From Gammaproteobacteria bacterium UBA4475 (GTDB lineage Bacteria; Pseudomonadota; Gammaproteobacteria; Pseudomonadales; Azotimanducaceae), in NCBI GenBank assembly GCA_002389265.1, contig DGOD01000101.1, positions 1 to 14,192 on the forward strand: a stretch of DNA of 14,192 nt. The letters run 5' to 3'. A model generated the notes under the pieces. That model was not told the DNA's origin. It did not search any database and saw only the letters and a list, made by a program, of their open reading frames with translations. The position numbers and the translations under genes were made by a program. Of the stretch, positions 1 to 7,703 are shown piece by piece (the first letter of the stretch is position 1; every line of letters begins with the position of its first letter).

Positions 1-57
1 CAGGGCCCAACAACAACCCCAACCGATGCTCAAGACTACCCAGGACTACTATCATCA

Positions 58-540
58 ATGGATAAATTACTCGTCTTGGAAGAAATTTTAAAAGCCTTGG
101 CGCTGGCTGCGCAGCAAGCCAGAAATGCCGCCCATCAGGCCCATGAAACTGCGACCCACGCCGAGAACGTGGCCGAGAACAGATATGATACCCTCGGGCT
201 TGAGGCGGCCTATCTTGCCCATGGCCAGTCTTTGCGAGTCATTGAATGCGAGGTCGATATTGACGCCTTTCAGGCTTTGAACCACGACCCTTGGCCCGCC
301 GACCAACCCATTCACATCGGTGCGCTGGTCTGTCTAATCGACGACCAAAAAAATCAACGTTGGCTGTTTTTAGGGCCACGGGCAGGGGGCTTGAAGCTCC
401 AGGTCGGCGGTCAAGAAATTGTATTGATTACGCCATCGGCACCATTAGGCAAGGCACTGTTAGGTTGTCTGTTAAATGCGGAGATTACATTGAGTGTTAA
501 TGGCCAACAGCAACACCACGAAATAGTTGGGATTTACTAA
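58..540 (+). CDS. GreA/GreB-family transcription elongation factor-like protein
   Basis: A 160-residue protein resembling the short stand-alone GreA/GreB-like factors of Pseudomonas and relatives. These are thought to bind RNA polymerase at its secondary channel, but the role of this subfamily is less defined than that of GreA or GreB. Residues 1-45 are helical and Ala/Gln/His-rich, as expected of a short coiled coil. They lead into the recognisable stretch AENRYDTLGLEAAYLAHGQ (about 39-57). Residues 80-160 look like the C-terminal FKBP-like Gre domain, with a hydrophobic beta pattern and an ending like LGKALLGC...ITLSVNG. The ATG at 58 fits homologue length, but its ribosome binding site is weak (AGGA about 11 bases upstream). 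The frame is open leftwards to the window edge, so a longer N terminus cannot be excluded. It converges on the DUF1614 gene. The family call is from recognition only. Confidence 0.72.
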   Translation: MDKLLVLEEILKALALAAQQARNAAHQAHETATHAENVAENRYDTLGLEAAYLAHGQSLRVIECEVDIDAFQALNHDPWPADQPIHIGALVCLIDDQKNQRWLFLGPRAGGLKLQVGGQEIVLITPSAPLGKALLGCLLNAEITLSVNGQQQHHEIVGIY

Positions 541-773
541 GCCGAAACGTTGGCATGCTATTCAAGCCGCTCTTAGTCAGATTGATTAGTCAACGCCAGG
601 CTTTCTTCTGCTTAGAGCTGCTCGGCCTCGGCCACCAACTTCGCAATCAAGATACTTGTCAGGACTAGCGTTTGAGCAGCGCTCTCAGCGCATCAGCCCG
701 ATGGAGTTTAGGCCACAGGCGCAAGATGCGTTTCGAGCTATGTTTCCGCCACGATATCGACAGAGCACTCGCA
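541..773. other. Convergent intergenic gap, nothing recognised
   Basis: About 230 bases lie between the convergent Gre-like and DUF1614 genes. I see no convincing hairpin followed by a T-run on either strand, no RNA gene, and no coding frame with protein-like composition. A short open frame at 672-863 mostly overlaps this gap and the DUF1614 3' end and reads as low-complexity Arg/Ser/Ala, so I treat it as spurious. Confidence 0.5.
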
Positions 774-1442
774 CTAGCCAGTCAACAAGACAGCAATGAT
801 GCCGGTCAGAAACACCCCATCAAACGTGCCAGCACCGCCGATCGATGCGATCGGCGCACGTAGTCGCCGCACATCCATGATTCTCAGCAGATCAGCACCG
901 ACCAGTACACCCAGGGTGCCACCAATATAAGCCACGGGAGCACTCTGGGACTGGTTGATCAGCATAGCGGCGAGTGCCGCCGTCAGGGGCGCCACAAGTA
1001 TCGGCATCATCACACCCATGCCCTTAACCGGGCGGCTAAACAGGTAGCTGACGAGCGCCACGAAACTGCCAACGAACATCACATCAGCAACGCGCAAATC
1101 CAGCGTGAAGAGTAAATACAGACTAAAGGCCACGGGAATAACACCCCCACCCACATTGACCGCGATGATAGTTCGAGAGAAATCCTGCCGAGGTCTGAGG
1201 CCGAGAAAAAGATAATACCAGGAGTCAGTTTCTTGACGGGGTATATCCGTCTTCAGACTGAAGAGTGGCAGATTAATCAAACTGCCGATAATCGACCCTA
1301 GCAGCAAACGCGTCGCGCCAGCGGGCGAGACTCCGAGCTTCTCAAACGTAACCGTGATGATACCGAATTGGATGACGAGCAACAGCCCGACTAGCGAGAT
1401 TATTAACAGTGCGATCATCAACGGATTAGTATGATTGTTCAC
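774..1442 (-). CDS. DUF1614 family integral membrane protein
   Basis: A 222-residue, very hydrophobic protein with about six or seven predicted membrane segments. It matches my recollection of the DUF1614 family, with F-E-K-L-G-x-S-P-A-G-A near the N terminus, LLLGSIIGSLINLPLF around 47-62, and the C-terminal ASIGGAGTFDGVFLTGIIAVLL typical of the family. Function is unknown; the protein should sit in the inner membrane. The frame starts with GTG (1440-1442), and an in-frame stop lies shortly upstream. No convincing Shine-Dalgarno sequence is visible. The ATG nine codons in (MIALLIISLVG) is a possible alternative start, giving 214 residues. It is the last gene of the minus-strand block, 68 bases after the VOC gene, and converges on the Gre-like gene. 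Confidence 0.75.
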   Translation of the reverse strand: MNNHTNPLMIALLIISLVGLLLVIQFGIITVTFEKLGVSPAGATRLLLGSIIGSLINLPLFSLKTDIPRQETDSWYYLFLGLRPRQDFSRTIIAVNVGGGVIPVAFSLYLLFTLDLRVADVMFVGSFVALVSYLFSRPVKGMGVMMPILVAPLTAALAAMLINQSQSAPVAYIGGTLGVLVGADLLRIMDVRRLRAPIASIGGAGTFDGVFLTGIIAVLLTG

Positions 1443-1510
1443 GGATCAGTATCTGTCCCAGAGGTGAGTGCTTAGCGTGAGTGCGTAACGTCAACACGCA
1501 AAACTCAAAC

Positions 1511-1882
1511 CTACTCCAGTGGGTGCATGACCTCCATCTGATCCAGATAGAAATGATTACCGTCCGGATCATTGAACATCGCCATAAAACCGCCCCAAGA
1601 CTGCTTCGTCGGCAGCATCAACAATGTCACACCCAATGTCGCCAACCGCTCATAGACTTGCTGTAAATTTTTGACGGTGAAGCCGATCCCAGTGTGCCGA
1701 CCGACCAACGCCTGCTGGGTATCATCGGCAACCGCGATACCTAAGCGAACGGGGCCAACATCAAACGATGCATCACCAAATTGCGGCTCAGAAAACTGCA
1801 GGACAAGCCCGAGCTTCTCTTGGTAAAAATCAACGGCCTGATTCAGATCACTAACAAAAAGATTAACGTAGTCGATTTGCAT
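1511..1882 (-). CDS. VOC superfamily (glyoxalase/bleomycin-resistance fold) protein
   Basis: A small beta-alpha-beta-beta-beta protein of 123 residues. The start region IDYVNLFVSDLNQAVDFYQEKLGL and the end motif FNDPDGNHFYLDQ are typical of single-domain VOC proteins, which usually dimerise to build a metal-binding cavity. The usual first-strand metal His appears replaced (YVNLFV), so metal-dependent lyase activity is not supported and the substrate is unknown. A TTG three codons upstream (1889-1891) extends the open frame. The ATG at 1880-1882 is preferred because GGGAG sits about 10 bases ahead of it but almost touches the TTG. It lies between the nhaC-like and DUF1614 genes on the same strand and may be co-transcribed with them. 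Confidence 0.82.
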   Translation of the reverse strand: MQIDYVNLFVSDLNQAVDFYQEKLGLVLQFSEPQFGDASFDVGPVRLGIAVADDTQQALVGRHTGIGFTVKNLQQVYERLATLGVTLLMLPTKQSWGGFMAMFNDPDGNHFYLDQMEVMHPLE

Positions 1883-1986
1883 TTCACTCAAACTCCCTAC
1901 AGAGTTGGATGACTAGCCTACTATCAAACCATCAGCTGCCAGCTCGCCATTGAAAACCTTAGATACTAGACCATCAATATCAGACG

Positions 1987-3381
1987 TTAAATCGCTGGCT
2001 GACGACTGGTCCGGTGTTGCAACAACCCAAACCCCATGACCGCCATGGAAACTGACACCAGCGGGGTCAGCAAGTTAAAAAAGGCATAGGGCAGATAGTC
2101 TAGCACCGGAACACCCAGCGTGACGGCATAGAAAGCGCCGGCTGTGGTCCAGGGAATCAAGCCAGTGGTGACCGTTGAGCCTTCTTCGACGCTTCGAGAC
2201 AAAATACTGGGCGCCAGGCCACGGGCCTTGAAGGCATCCGAGAACAACTGGCAATTAAGAATAATGCTGATATACGCTTCACCCATCGCAACATTGCCCA
2301 CAAAGCCGGAAACGAGGGTCAGTGCGATCAGCGACGCTGTGCGTTTCACCCGACTGATCAGACCCGCCAGCAGCACTTCAAGAATCTGGGTTTTAAACAA
2401 GATGCCGCCCAGGGCAAGGGCCATGATCGATAACAACAGGGTCCAGCTCATACTACTGATACCTCCGCGGCCCAGCAGATTGTCGATATTCTCAATGCCG
2501 GTGGTACCGGCGGAATTACTCCATAACGCATTCATCACAGCAGGGATACTCGCGCCCTGATAGAACACACCGATCAGTACCGCGACCAGGATACTCATTG
2601 TCATACTGACCTGAGGTGAAACTCGGCGCACACTCAAAAGGATCATGACAAGCAGTGGTAGCAGGGTGATAAGCGGGTTAAGCCCATAGCTTGCGCTCAG
2701 GGCTGTTTGGATCAGGGCGATCTCCACATCGGGCAGTGCCTCTGCGGTCTGCCGAAAACCAAACCAGAGCATAATCAACAGGGTCAACAGTAGTGTCGGC
2801 ACCGTGGTGTAGAGCATCGTTTTAATATGGTCATATAAGTCGGCATGCGCACTCATGGCGGCCAGATTGGTGGTATCAGAAACCGGCGACATCTTGTCGC
2901 CAAAGGTTGCGCCAGAAACCACCATGCCAGCAACCAGGGCCAGGGGCACGCCTAAGGCCGCACCGATCCCCATAAAGACCACGCCCAACGTGCCCACAGT
3001 GCCCCATGAAGTACCGGTGGCAATGGACATCAGACAACACAGCAGCAGCCCGGTGAACAGAAACAAGGACGGCTCAATCAGACTTAAACCGTAATAGATC
3101 AAGGTCGCTATCGTGCCACTTTGCATGAAACTGGCGATCACCATGCCAATCAGCAGGAATATATAGATTGCCGGCAGGGCACGAGTAATGGCCTCGCTCA
3201 TCATCGACTGAATGGCGGCATAGTCATAGCCCAATAATCGAGCGTTGATCCCAACCCAGATTAACGCCATAAAAATAATACTATGCAAACTAATATTGAA
3301 GAGGAACAGACCACTGGAGATCATGCCAACAACAACACAAAAGCATATCAAGGCATGTAGCAGCGAAGGGGTTCTCATCAT
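1987..3381 (-). CDS. nhaC: NhaC-type Na+/H+ antiporter
   Basis: A polytopic inner-membrane protein of 464 residues, the usual size for NhaC antiporters, which exchange cytoplasmic Na+ for external H+. About 11-12 hydrophobic segments are visible. The two most telling stretches are SIATGTSWGTVGTLG (about 119-133) and SGATFGDKMSPVSDTTNLAA (about 156-175), a polar, Asp-containing signature of the NhaC family. The C-terminal half carries TGLIPWTTAGAFYAVTLGVP, also typical. Related NhaC-like proteins can move other substrates (for example malate/lactate exchange), so Na+ specificity is a family-level inference. Two adjacent ATG codons begin the frame, with AGGT about 9 bases upstream. The gene starts 98 bases after lysS, beyond a 15-bp tandem repeat. 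It is probably a passenger of the local operon rather than a functional partner of lysS. Confidence 0.85.
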   Translation of the reverse strand: MMRTPSLLHALICFCVVVGMISSGLFLFNISLHSIIFMALIWVGINARLLGYDYAAIQSMMSEAITRALPAIYIFLLIGMVIASFMQSGTIATLIYYGLSLIEPSLFLFTGLLLCCLMSIATGTSWGTVGTLGVVFMGIGAALGVPLALVAGMVVSGATFGDKMSPVSDTTNLAAMSAHADLYDHIKTMLYTTVPTLLLTLLIMLWFGFRQTAEALPDVEIALIQTALSASYGLNPLITLLPLLVMILLSVRRVSPQVSMTMSILVAVLIGVFYQGASIPAVMNALWSNSAGTTGIENIDNLLGRGGISSMSWTLLLSIMALALGGILFKTQILEVLLAGLISRVKRTASLIALTLVSGFVGNVAMGEAYISIILNCQLFSDAFKARGLAPSILSRSVEEGSTVTTGLIPWTTAGAFYAVTLGVPVLDYLPYAFFNLLTPLVSVSMAVMGFGLLQHRTSRQPAI

Positions 3382-3432
3382 GGTCTATACCTGTCACTGG
3401 TCGCCCATGATCGGGCTACTCAGTGACCCTTT

Positions 3433-3492
3433 AGTGAATGTCTCGACGATGAATGTCTCGGCGATAAACGATTCGGTGATTAATGTTTCGGT
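3433..3492. repeat. Four degenerate 15-bp tandem repeats across the lysS 3' end
   Basis: Four consecutive 15-base units are readable: 3433-3447 (agtgaatgtctcgac), 3448-3462 (gatgaatgtctcggc), 3463-3477 (gataaacgattcggt) and 3478-3492 (gattaatgtttcggt). The last unit contains the final lysS codons and its TAA stop; the other three lie in the gap before nhaC. The unit length is a multiple of three and the copies stay in the lysS frame beyond the stop. They would encode pentapeptide-like units (SPNRL, SPRHS, SSRHS) if the stop were absent. Confidence 0.8.
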
Positions 3493-4982
3493 CGCATGTG
3501 TGGAAACAACACGACATCACGAATTGACGGGGAGTTCGTCAACAGCATCACCAAGCGATCAATACCAATGCCTTCGCCTGCTGTCGGTGGCAATCCATAC
3601 TCCAGAGCGGTGACATAATCTTCATCAAAATGCATCGCCTCTTCATCACCGGCATCTTTCGCCTCGACCTGTTGCCTGAAACGATCCGCCTGATCTTCTG
3701 CGTCATTCAGCTCCGAGAAACCGTTAGCAATCTCTTGTCCCATACAGAACAATTCGAAGCGATCGGTCATCTCGGGGTGCTGATCATTACGGCGCGCCAG
3801 CGGCGAAACCTCGATAGGATGTTGGGTAATAAACACCGGCTGGGTAATCCGCTCTTCCACGGTCGCCTCGAAAATTTCCATAATCAACCTGCCGATGCCC
3901 CAGGCACTATCCACTTCCAGCGCCAGGGATTTGGCCAACTGCTGTGCCTGCGCCAGGTCATTGAGCTGCTCCGCATTGATCTTGGGGTTATATTCAAGAA
4001 TCGCCTCTGCCATGGTCATGCGCTTGAAGGGCAGACCAAAGTCGAGCTCAGCATTTTTATAAGGGAACTTGGTGGTACCCAGTACTTTCTGCGCGACTTC
4101 GCCGAACAACGCTTCCGTCATGTCCATCAGTTCGTTGAAGTCTGCATAAGCCCAGTAGAATTCCAGCATGGTGAATTCAGGACTATGCTTGGTCGACATA
4201 CCCTCATTGCGAAAATTTCGATTAATCTCGAAGACGCGCTCAAAACCACCAACAACCAGCCGCTTCAGGTTCAGCTCAGGCGCCACTCGAAGGTACATGT
4301 CGATACCCAGCGCATTATAATGAGTCACAAATGGTGCCGCCGTTGCACCACCGGGAATAGCCTGCATCATGGGCGTTTCAACTTCCATAAACTCACGTTC
4401 AATAAAGAAATGACGGATGCTGTTCACTATCTGCGAGCGCTTGACGAACACATCTCGGGTTTCTTCATTCATCATCAAATCCAGATAGCGTTGACGATAG
4501 CGCGTCTCCGTATCGGTCAAGCCCGCATGCTTTTCAGGCAAGGGCCGCAATGATTTTGACAGCAGTCGAACTTCGCTGGCATGAACGGTGAGTTCACCCT
4601 TGTTGGTTTTCATCATCACTCCGGTGACACCCACGATATCGCCAATGTCCCACTTGATAAAATCCTGGTAGTCCAACTCGCCAATATCACCTTCTCGAAC
4701 ATAAACCTGAATTCGACCGCCGCGGTCCTGAATCGTCAGAAAGCTCGCCTTACCCATGATCCGGCGTAACATTACTCGTCCCGCAACGCGAGTCTCACTC
4801 GGCTCAGCAGCCAGCGCCTCCTTGCTTTTGGTTTCATGCGCAGCATGCAACTCGGTGGCCAGATTGGTACGGCGAAAATCGTTGGGGAACGGGTTACCCC
4901 GCAGGCGCAGCTCAGCGAGCTTGGCTCGGCGCTGGGCGATGATCTCGTTCTCGTCTTCTGGATGCTGCTGTTCTTCCGTCAT
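3480..4982 (-). CDS. lysS: Lysyl-tRNA synthetase, class II
   Basis: It charges tRNA-Lys with lysine using ATP, in the cytoplasm. The 500 residues compare with 505 in E. coli LysS. An N-terminal OB-fold anticodon-binding domain (about 65-145, [27 protein letters not shown] split over two strands) precedes the class II catalytic core. Motif 1 lies near 198-211 ([10 protein letters not shown]), motif 2 near 250-275 ([20 protein letters not shown]) and motif 3 at the C terminus ([11 protein letters not shown], then FPHMRP). An upstream GTG at 5007-5009 would add nine residues. The ATG at 4980-4982 is chosen because it has AGG seven bases upstream and gives the usual short acidic N terminus. It follows prfB by 61 bases, the conserved gammaproteobacterial prfB-lysS arrangement. 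The C terminus ends RPKH, where a tandem repeat begins. Confidence 0.98.
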   Translation of the reverse strand: MTEEQQHPEDENEIIAQRRAKLAELRLRGNPFPNDFRRTNLATELHAAHETKSKEALAAEPSETRVAGRVMLRRIMGKASFLTIQDRGGRIQVYVREGDIGELDYQDFIKWDIGDIVGVTGVMMKTNKGELTVHASEVRLLSKSLRPLPEKHAGLTDTETRYRQRYLDLMMNEETRDVFVKRSQIVNSIRHFFIEREFMEVETPMMQAIPGGATAAPFVTHYNALGIDMYLRVAPELNLKRLVVGGFERVFEINRNFRNEGMSTKHSPEFTMLEFYWAYADFNELMDMTEALFGEVAQKVLGTTKFPYKNAELDFGLPFKRMTMAEAILEYNPKINAEQLNDLAQAQQLAKSLALEVDSAWGIGRLIMEIFEATVEERITQPVFITQHPIEVSPLARRNDQHPEMTDRFELFCMGQEIANGFSELNDAEDQADRFRQQVEAKDAGDEEAMHFDEDYVTALEYGLPPTAGEGIGIDRLVMLLTNSPSIRDVVLFPHMRPKH

Positions 4983-5043
4983 GGTGCTGCCTGCCGTCTT
5001 AAATAACACACTTAAGTTGATATATTTTGCTGATTGTCTTTTT

Positions 5044-6139
5044 TTACAAACCCTGCTTCAGGCTTGCTTCGATAAATTGATCTAAATCGCCATCCAGTAC
5101 AGCCTGAGTATTTGAAGTCTCGACATTGGTCCGTAAATCCTTGATACGACCAGAATCGAGCACATAGGAGCGAATTTGGCTGCCCCAGCTGATATCTGAT
5201 TTGGTGGATTCAATCACATCCATCTCTGCCCGCCGTTTGAGCTCTTCCATCTCATACAACTTGGCCTTCAATTGCTTCATGGCCTGATCGCGGTTTTTAT
5301 GCTGCGAGCGCTGGTTCTGGCATTGCACAACAATACCGCTGGGAAGGTGCGTCAGCCGAATCGCTGAATCAGTCTTGTTCACGTGCTGGCCACCCGCGCC
5401 ACTGGCCCGGTAAGTGTCGACGCGCACATCATTCATGTCCAGGGCGATATCAATATCGTCATCCAGCTCTGGGGACACGAATACCGAAGCAAAGGAGGTA
5501 TGGCGGCGATTGCTGGAATCAAATGGCGACTTCCGCACCAACCGGTGCACACCCGTCTCAGTCCGCAACCAGCCGTAGGCGTAGTCACCGACAAAGTGTA
5601 CCGTGGCACCCTTGATACCCGCGACGTCACCATCTGACAGCTCCATCACCTCGGTCTTGAAACCGCGGGATTCGCCCCAGCGCAGATACATGCGTAACAG
5701 CATATCAGCCCAATCCTGGGCTTCGGTACCGCCTGATCCGGACTGAATATCCAGGTAGGCACTGTTGGGATCCATCTCACCGGAAAACATCCGACGAAAT
5801 TCGAGCTTTTTGAGTCGTTCGTCCAAATAATTAAGGTCGGTGTCGACCTCGGCCACCAAATCCTCGTCGCCTTCCTCAGCAGCCAGTTCCAGCAAATCAG
5901 TGGCTTCCGTTAAACCACCATCCAGCTGATCAATGGTATGCACAATCGCTTCTAGGGACGAGCGTTCCTGGCCGAGCTTCTGGGCATATTCCTGGTCATC
6001 CCAGATTTTCGAGTCACCCAGTTCCCGTTCAACTTCAGTTAGACGCTCTTTGCGGGTGTCATAGTCAAAGATACCCCCTCAGAACGTCGGTGCGCTCCGT
6101 GAGGTCTTTGATGAGCACTAGATAAGGATTAATTTCCAC
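5044..6139 (-). CDS. prfB: Peptide chain release factor 2, with programmed +1 frameshift
   Basis: RF2 ends translation at UGA and UAA codons. The gene is in two frames. A first frame starts at GTG 6137-6139 ([24 protein letters not shown]) and stops at TGA 6065-6067. Skipping one base, T6067, continues into the main frame (DYDTRKERL...) to TAA 5044-5046. The product has 364 residues against 365 in E. coli. The stop-recognition tripeptide SPF is at about 204-206 and the catalytic GGQ at about 249-251. The residue matching E. coli 246 is Ala (RASGAGGQ), the common form rather than the Thr of E. coli K-12. The GTG start has only a weak Shine-Dalgarno sequence. lysS follows 61 bases later and coaE ends 255 bases upstream. 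A single-frame call from an internal GTG at 5943 would lose 65 residues. Confidence 0.98.
6064..6079 (-). promoter_or_regulatory. prfB programmed +1 frameshift site
   Basis: On the minus strand the sequence reads AGGGGGTATCTTTGAC. The parts are an internal Shine-Dalgarno-like AGGGGG, a three-base spacer, the slippery CTT codon, the in-frame UGA and a following C. This is the canonical RF2 autoregulatory element: when RF2 is scarce, ribosomes pause at UGA and slip +1 into the main frame. The codons before (VLRGYL) and after (DYD) match E. coli RF2 exactly. Confidence 0.98.
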
Positions 6140-6394
6140 AAATTTCTCGATAAAAAATCGTTTAGGGCGATGCTCGATACCGCATCGGTTCTTTGGACAG
6201 CGGTGGGCAGTTAACAGCAGCTGAAGATTATCTCTGACAACTCACACACAAAACTGGTCGCGTTTTCACCGCGGGCATTGTAAACCAAGCGTCTTAGCCT
6301 CGCTAGGGTAATAGCCTCGCCAGCAGAATTGGCCTGACCAGAACAAGAGCCTCGTTAGCACCATATTCCCAAAAGGGCACGAACCGTGTCAGGC
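6140..6394. other. coaE-prfB intergenic region with a thrice-repeated 13-mer
   Basis: This 255-base gap separates the coaE stop from the prfB start. It probably holds the prfB promoter, but I see no strong -35/-10 pair. The best minus-strand match is TTGTCA (6235-6240) with a weak partner. Three related 13-mers lie at 6296-6308, 6313-6325 and 6348-6360, close to AGCCTCGYYAGCA and spaced 17 and 35 bases apart. No terminator after coaE is obvious and no coding frame looks real. Confidence 0.45.
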
Positions 6395-6997
6395 TTAACC
6401 CTTGTCGTTCAGACGCGCCCAGTTATCGGCTAACTGACGCTGCATTTGTTCGGCCGAGCCACTATTATCGATGACCAGGTCCGCGCGACTCATCCGCTCC
6501 TCATTACTGAGCTGCGCGTTCAGTCGCTGCTCTACTGCCGCTCGAGAAGCACCATCGCGACTCATGGCTCTGTCAATGGCCACCTCACGATCAGCAACCA
6601 CTACCCAGACTTCTTCGCCGATATCTTCCCAGCCCGCCTCAAATAAGACGGCGGCCTCTAAAATAACGATGGCTTCGGGGTAAAGGGCTTCAAAACCAGC
6701 AATTTCCATGACGGCCAGGCGTCGAATCTCTGGCCAGACGATATCGGTTAATTGCTTCAGCGCCGCGGGCTGAGCGAAAACCTTGCTACCCAGCACCTTG
6801 CGATCAATCTGGTTATCATCGCCCACGACCTCCTCACCGAATGTTTCAATCACCTGTCGATAAGCCTGGGTACCGGGATCATAGGCTCGATGACCGAGCC
6901 GATCAGCGTCAATCACTTGTGCACCCTGCTGCTCGAGAAACTTAGTGGCCGTGGACTTGCCTGAGGCTAGCCCACCGGTTAAACAGATGACTCTCAC
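6395..6997 (-). CDS. coaE: Dephospho-CoA kinase
   Basis: It catalyses the last step of coenzyme A synthesis, phosphorylating the 3'-hydroxyl of dephospho-CoA with ATP, in the cytoplasm. The 200 residues match the usual length of about 200. The P-loop GGLASGKST is at residues 8-16, followed by the family DADRLGH (about 30-36), a lid region, and the conserved ILEAAVLFEAGWED stretch near the middle. The C-terminal part has R-A-M-S-R-D and the ADLVIDNSGS motif typical of CoaE. The frame is open to a TTG at 7022-7024. The GTG at 6995-6997 is chosen because GGGAG sits eight bases ahead and the protein then begins MRVICLTGG, as in E. coli. It follows the CBS-domain gene by 80 bases. The common pilD-coaE pairing of gammaproteobacteria is not present here. 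Confidence 0.96.
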   Translation of the reverse strand: MRVICLTGGLASGKSTATKFLEQQGAQVIDADRLGHRAYDPGTQAYRQVIETFGEEVVGDDNQIDRKVLGSKVFAQPAALKQLTDIVWPEIRRLAVMEIAGFEALYPEAIVILEAAVLFEAGWEDIGEEVWVVVADREVAIDRAMSRDGASRAAVEQRLNAQLSNEERMSRADLVIDNSGSAEQMQRQLADNWARLNDKG

Positions 6998-7077
6998 CGA
7001 ACTTACTCCCAGAAAAATGCCCAATCTGCCACAGGTGCCAGAAAATTGCGATCCTAAAACCTCAGTGAGCGACTTGA

Positions 7078-7521
7078 TTACAGCTCACTGTCAGCCGCTT
7101 CTTGATCGTCCATTTGCTCCAGCAGATTGATGGCGACACCGAGAAAATCTGAGTCGGTGATGATACCCACAAGCTTTGCATTGTCCACAATCGGCAAGCA
7201 ACCGATTTTCAGCTTCTCCATACGTTTCGCCGCCTGCCTTGCGGACGTGCTTGATGACACCTTATGGACTTCGGTTCGCATAATATCACCGGCGCGGGTA
7301 TGACTATAGGCCACCTCACGGCGGGTTTCCTGGTCAAATCGGGAGGGTGTTGCGGCCATGACATCCAGATAACTGACGACTCCTAATAGCCCCCCAGCCG
7401 AGTCAACGATAGGGACATGCCGAATATGCTTATCCCGCATTAGCTGGTAAACCTCGGCTAAGCGTGCGTCAGCTGGCAACGTTTGCACGTCCTCACTCAT
7501 CAACTCCGCCACTGAAATCAT
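7078..7521 (-). CDS. Two-CBS-domain regulatory protein
   Basis: A stand-alone Bateman module of 147 residues. CBS domain 1 spans about 5-60 (ELMSEDVQTL ... IRHVPIVDSAGGLLGVVSYLDVMA) and CBS domain 2 about 78-135 (DIMRTEVHKVSSSTS ... GCLPIVDNAKLVGIITDSDFL). Such modules bind adenine nucleotides or related ligands and sense energy state. No catalytic domain is attached, so any target is unknown. The ATG at 7519-7521 is chosen over the one at 7546-7548 because a perfect AAGGAG lies eight bases ahead of it. The first gene of a long minus-strand run, it is followed after 80 bases by coaE. A perfect FNR/Anr box 58-71 bases upstream suggests induction under low oxygen. Confidence 0.9.
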   Translation of the reverse strand: MISVAELMSEDVQTLPADARLAEVYQLMRDKHIRHVPIVDSAGGLLGVVSYLDVMAATPSRFDQETRREVAYSHTRAGDIMRTEVHKVSSSTSARQAAKRMEKLKIGCLPIVDNAKLVGIITDSDFLGVAINLLEQMDDQEAADSEL

Positions 7522-7551
7522 CCCAATCACTCCTTCAAGGTCATTCATGCC

Positions 7552-7557
7552 AAGTTA
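7552..7557 (-). promoter_or_regulatory. Candidate extended -10 of the CBS gene promoter
   Basis: On the minus strand the sequence reads TGCTAACTT, an extended -10 TGn followed by TAACTT. Its centre is 31 bases from the centre of the FNR/Anr box at 7579-7592. That is the spacing expected of a class II FNR-activated promoter (box near -41.5). Transcription would start near 7545, leaving a leader of about 24 bases that contains the AAGGAG. The hexamer itself is only a partial match. Confidence 0.4.
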
Positions 7558-7578
7558 GCAATTCAAGCTGGTTTAACA

Positions 7579-7592
7579 TTGATGCATATCAA
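7579..7592. promoter_or_regulatory. FNR/Anr-type operator
   Basis: The sequence TTGATGCATATCAA is a perfect match to the FNR/Anr consensus TTGAT-N4-ATCAA. It lies in the 182-base divergent region between the CBS-domain gene (minus) and the thiolase-like gene (plus). Spacing to a candidate extended -10 favours activation of the CBS gene. An effect on the rightward promoter, with the box centred about 73 bases upstream of its presumed start, is also possible. CRP-family regulators can share similar half-sites, so the actual regulator is inferred. Confidence 0.65.
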
Positions 7593-7624
7593 ATCCTGTC
7601 AACTGCAGAATTCCTTAATGCGGT

Positions 7625-7652
7625 TTGTGACATCAAGGCCAAGGAATAGTAT
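7625..7652 (+). promoter_or_regulatory. Candidate sigma70 promoter of the thiolase-DUF35 pair
   Basis: TTGTGA (7625-7630) and TAGTAT (7647-7652) are separated by 16 bases, each matching four of six consensus positions. Transcription would begin near 7659, about 45 bases before the thiolase-like ATG. This was found by eye, with no start-site evidence. Confidence 0.35.
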
Positions 7653-7703
7653 TGTTGGTGCATAACATGACTCAATCAGCAGCTAAGGGAGTGAATCCAG
7701 GAC

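Noticed and set aside
2..91. Partial open frames at the left edge (frames ending at 65 and 91) as the tail of an upstream gene
   Set aside because: Too short to recognise; either could be the end of a preceding gene or noise, and neither has a motif.
2144..2560. Plus-strand open frame antisense to the NhaC gene
   Set aside because: The composition is unlike a protein family and it sits fully inside the antiporter gene.
3630..4553. Long plus-strand open frame of 307 codons antisense to lysS
   Set aside because: It lies wholly inside a clear lysS and its product is His/Arg/Leu-rich without domain features; a codon-bias shadow.
7522..7548. Upstream ATG for the CBS protein
   Set aside because: No ribosome binding site ahead of it, whereas the ATG at 7519-7521 has AAGGAG at ideal spacing; the predicted transcript would start at about the upstream ATG.
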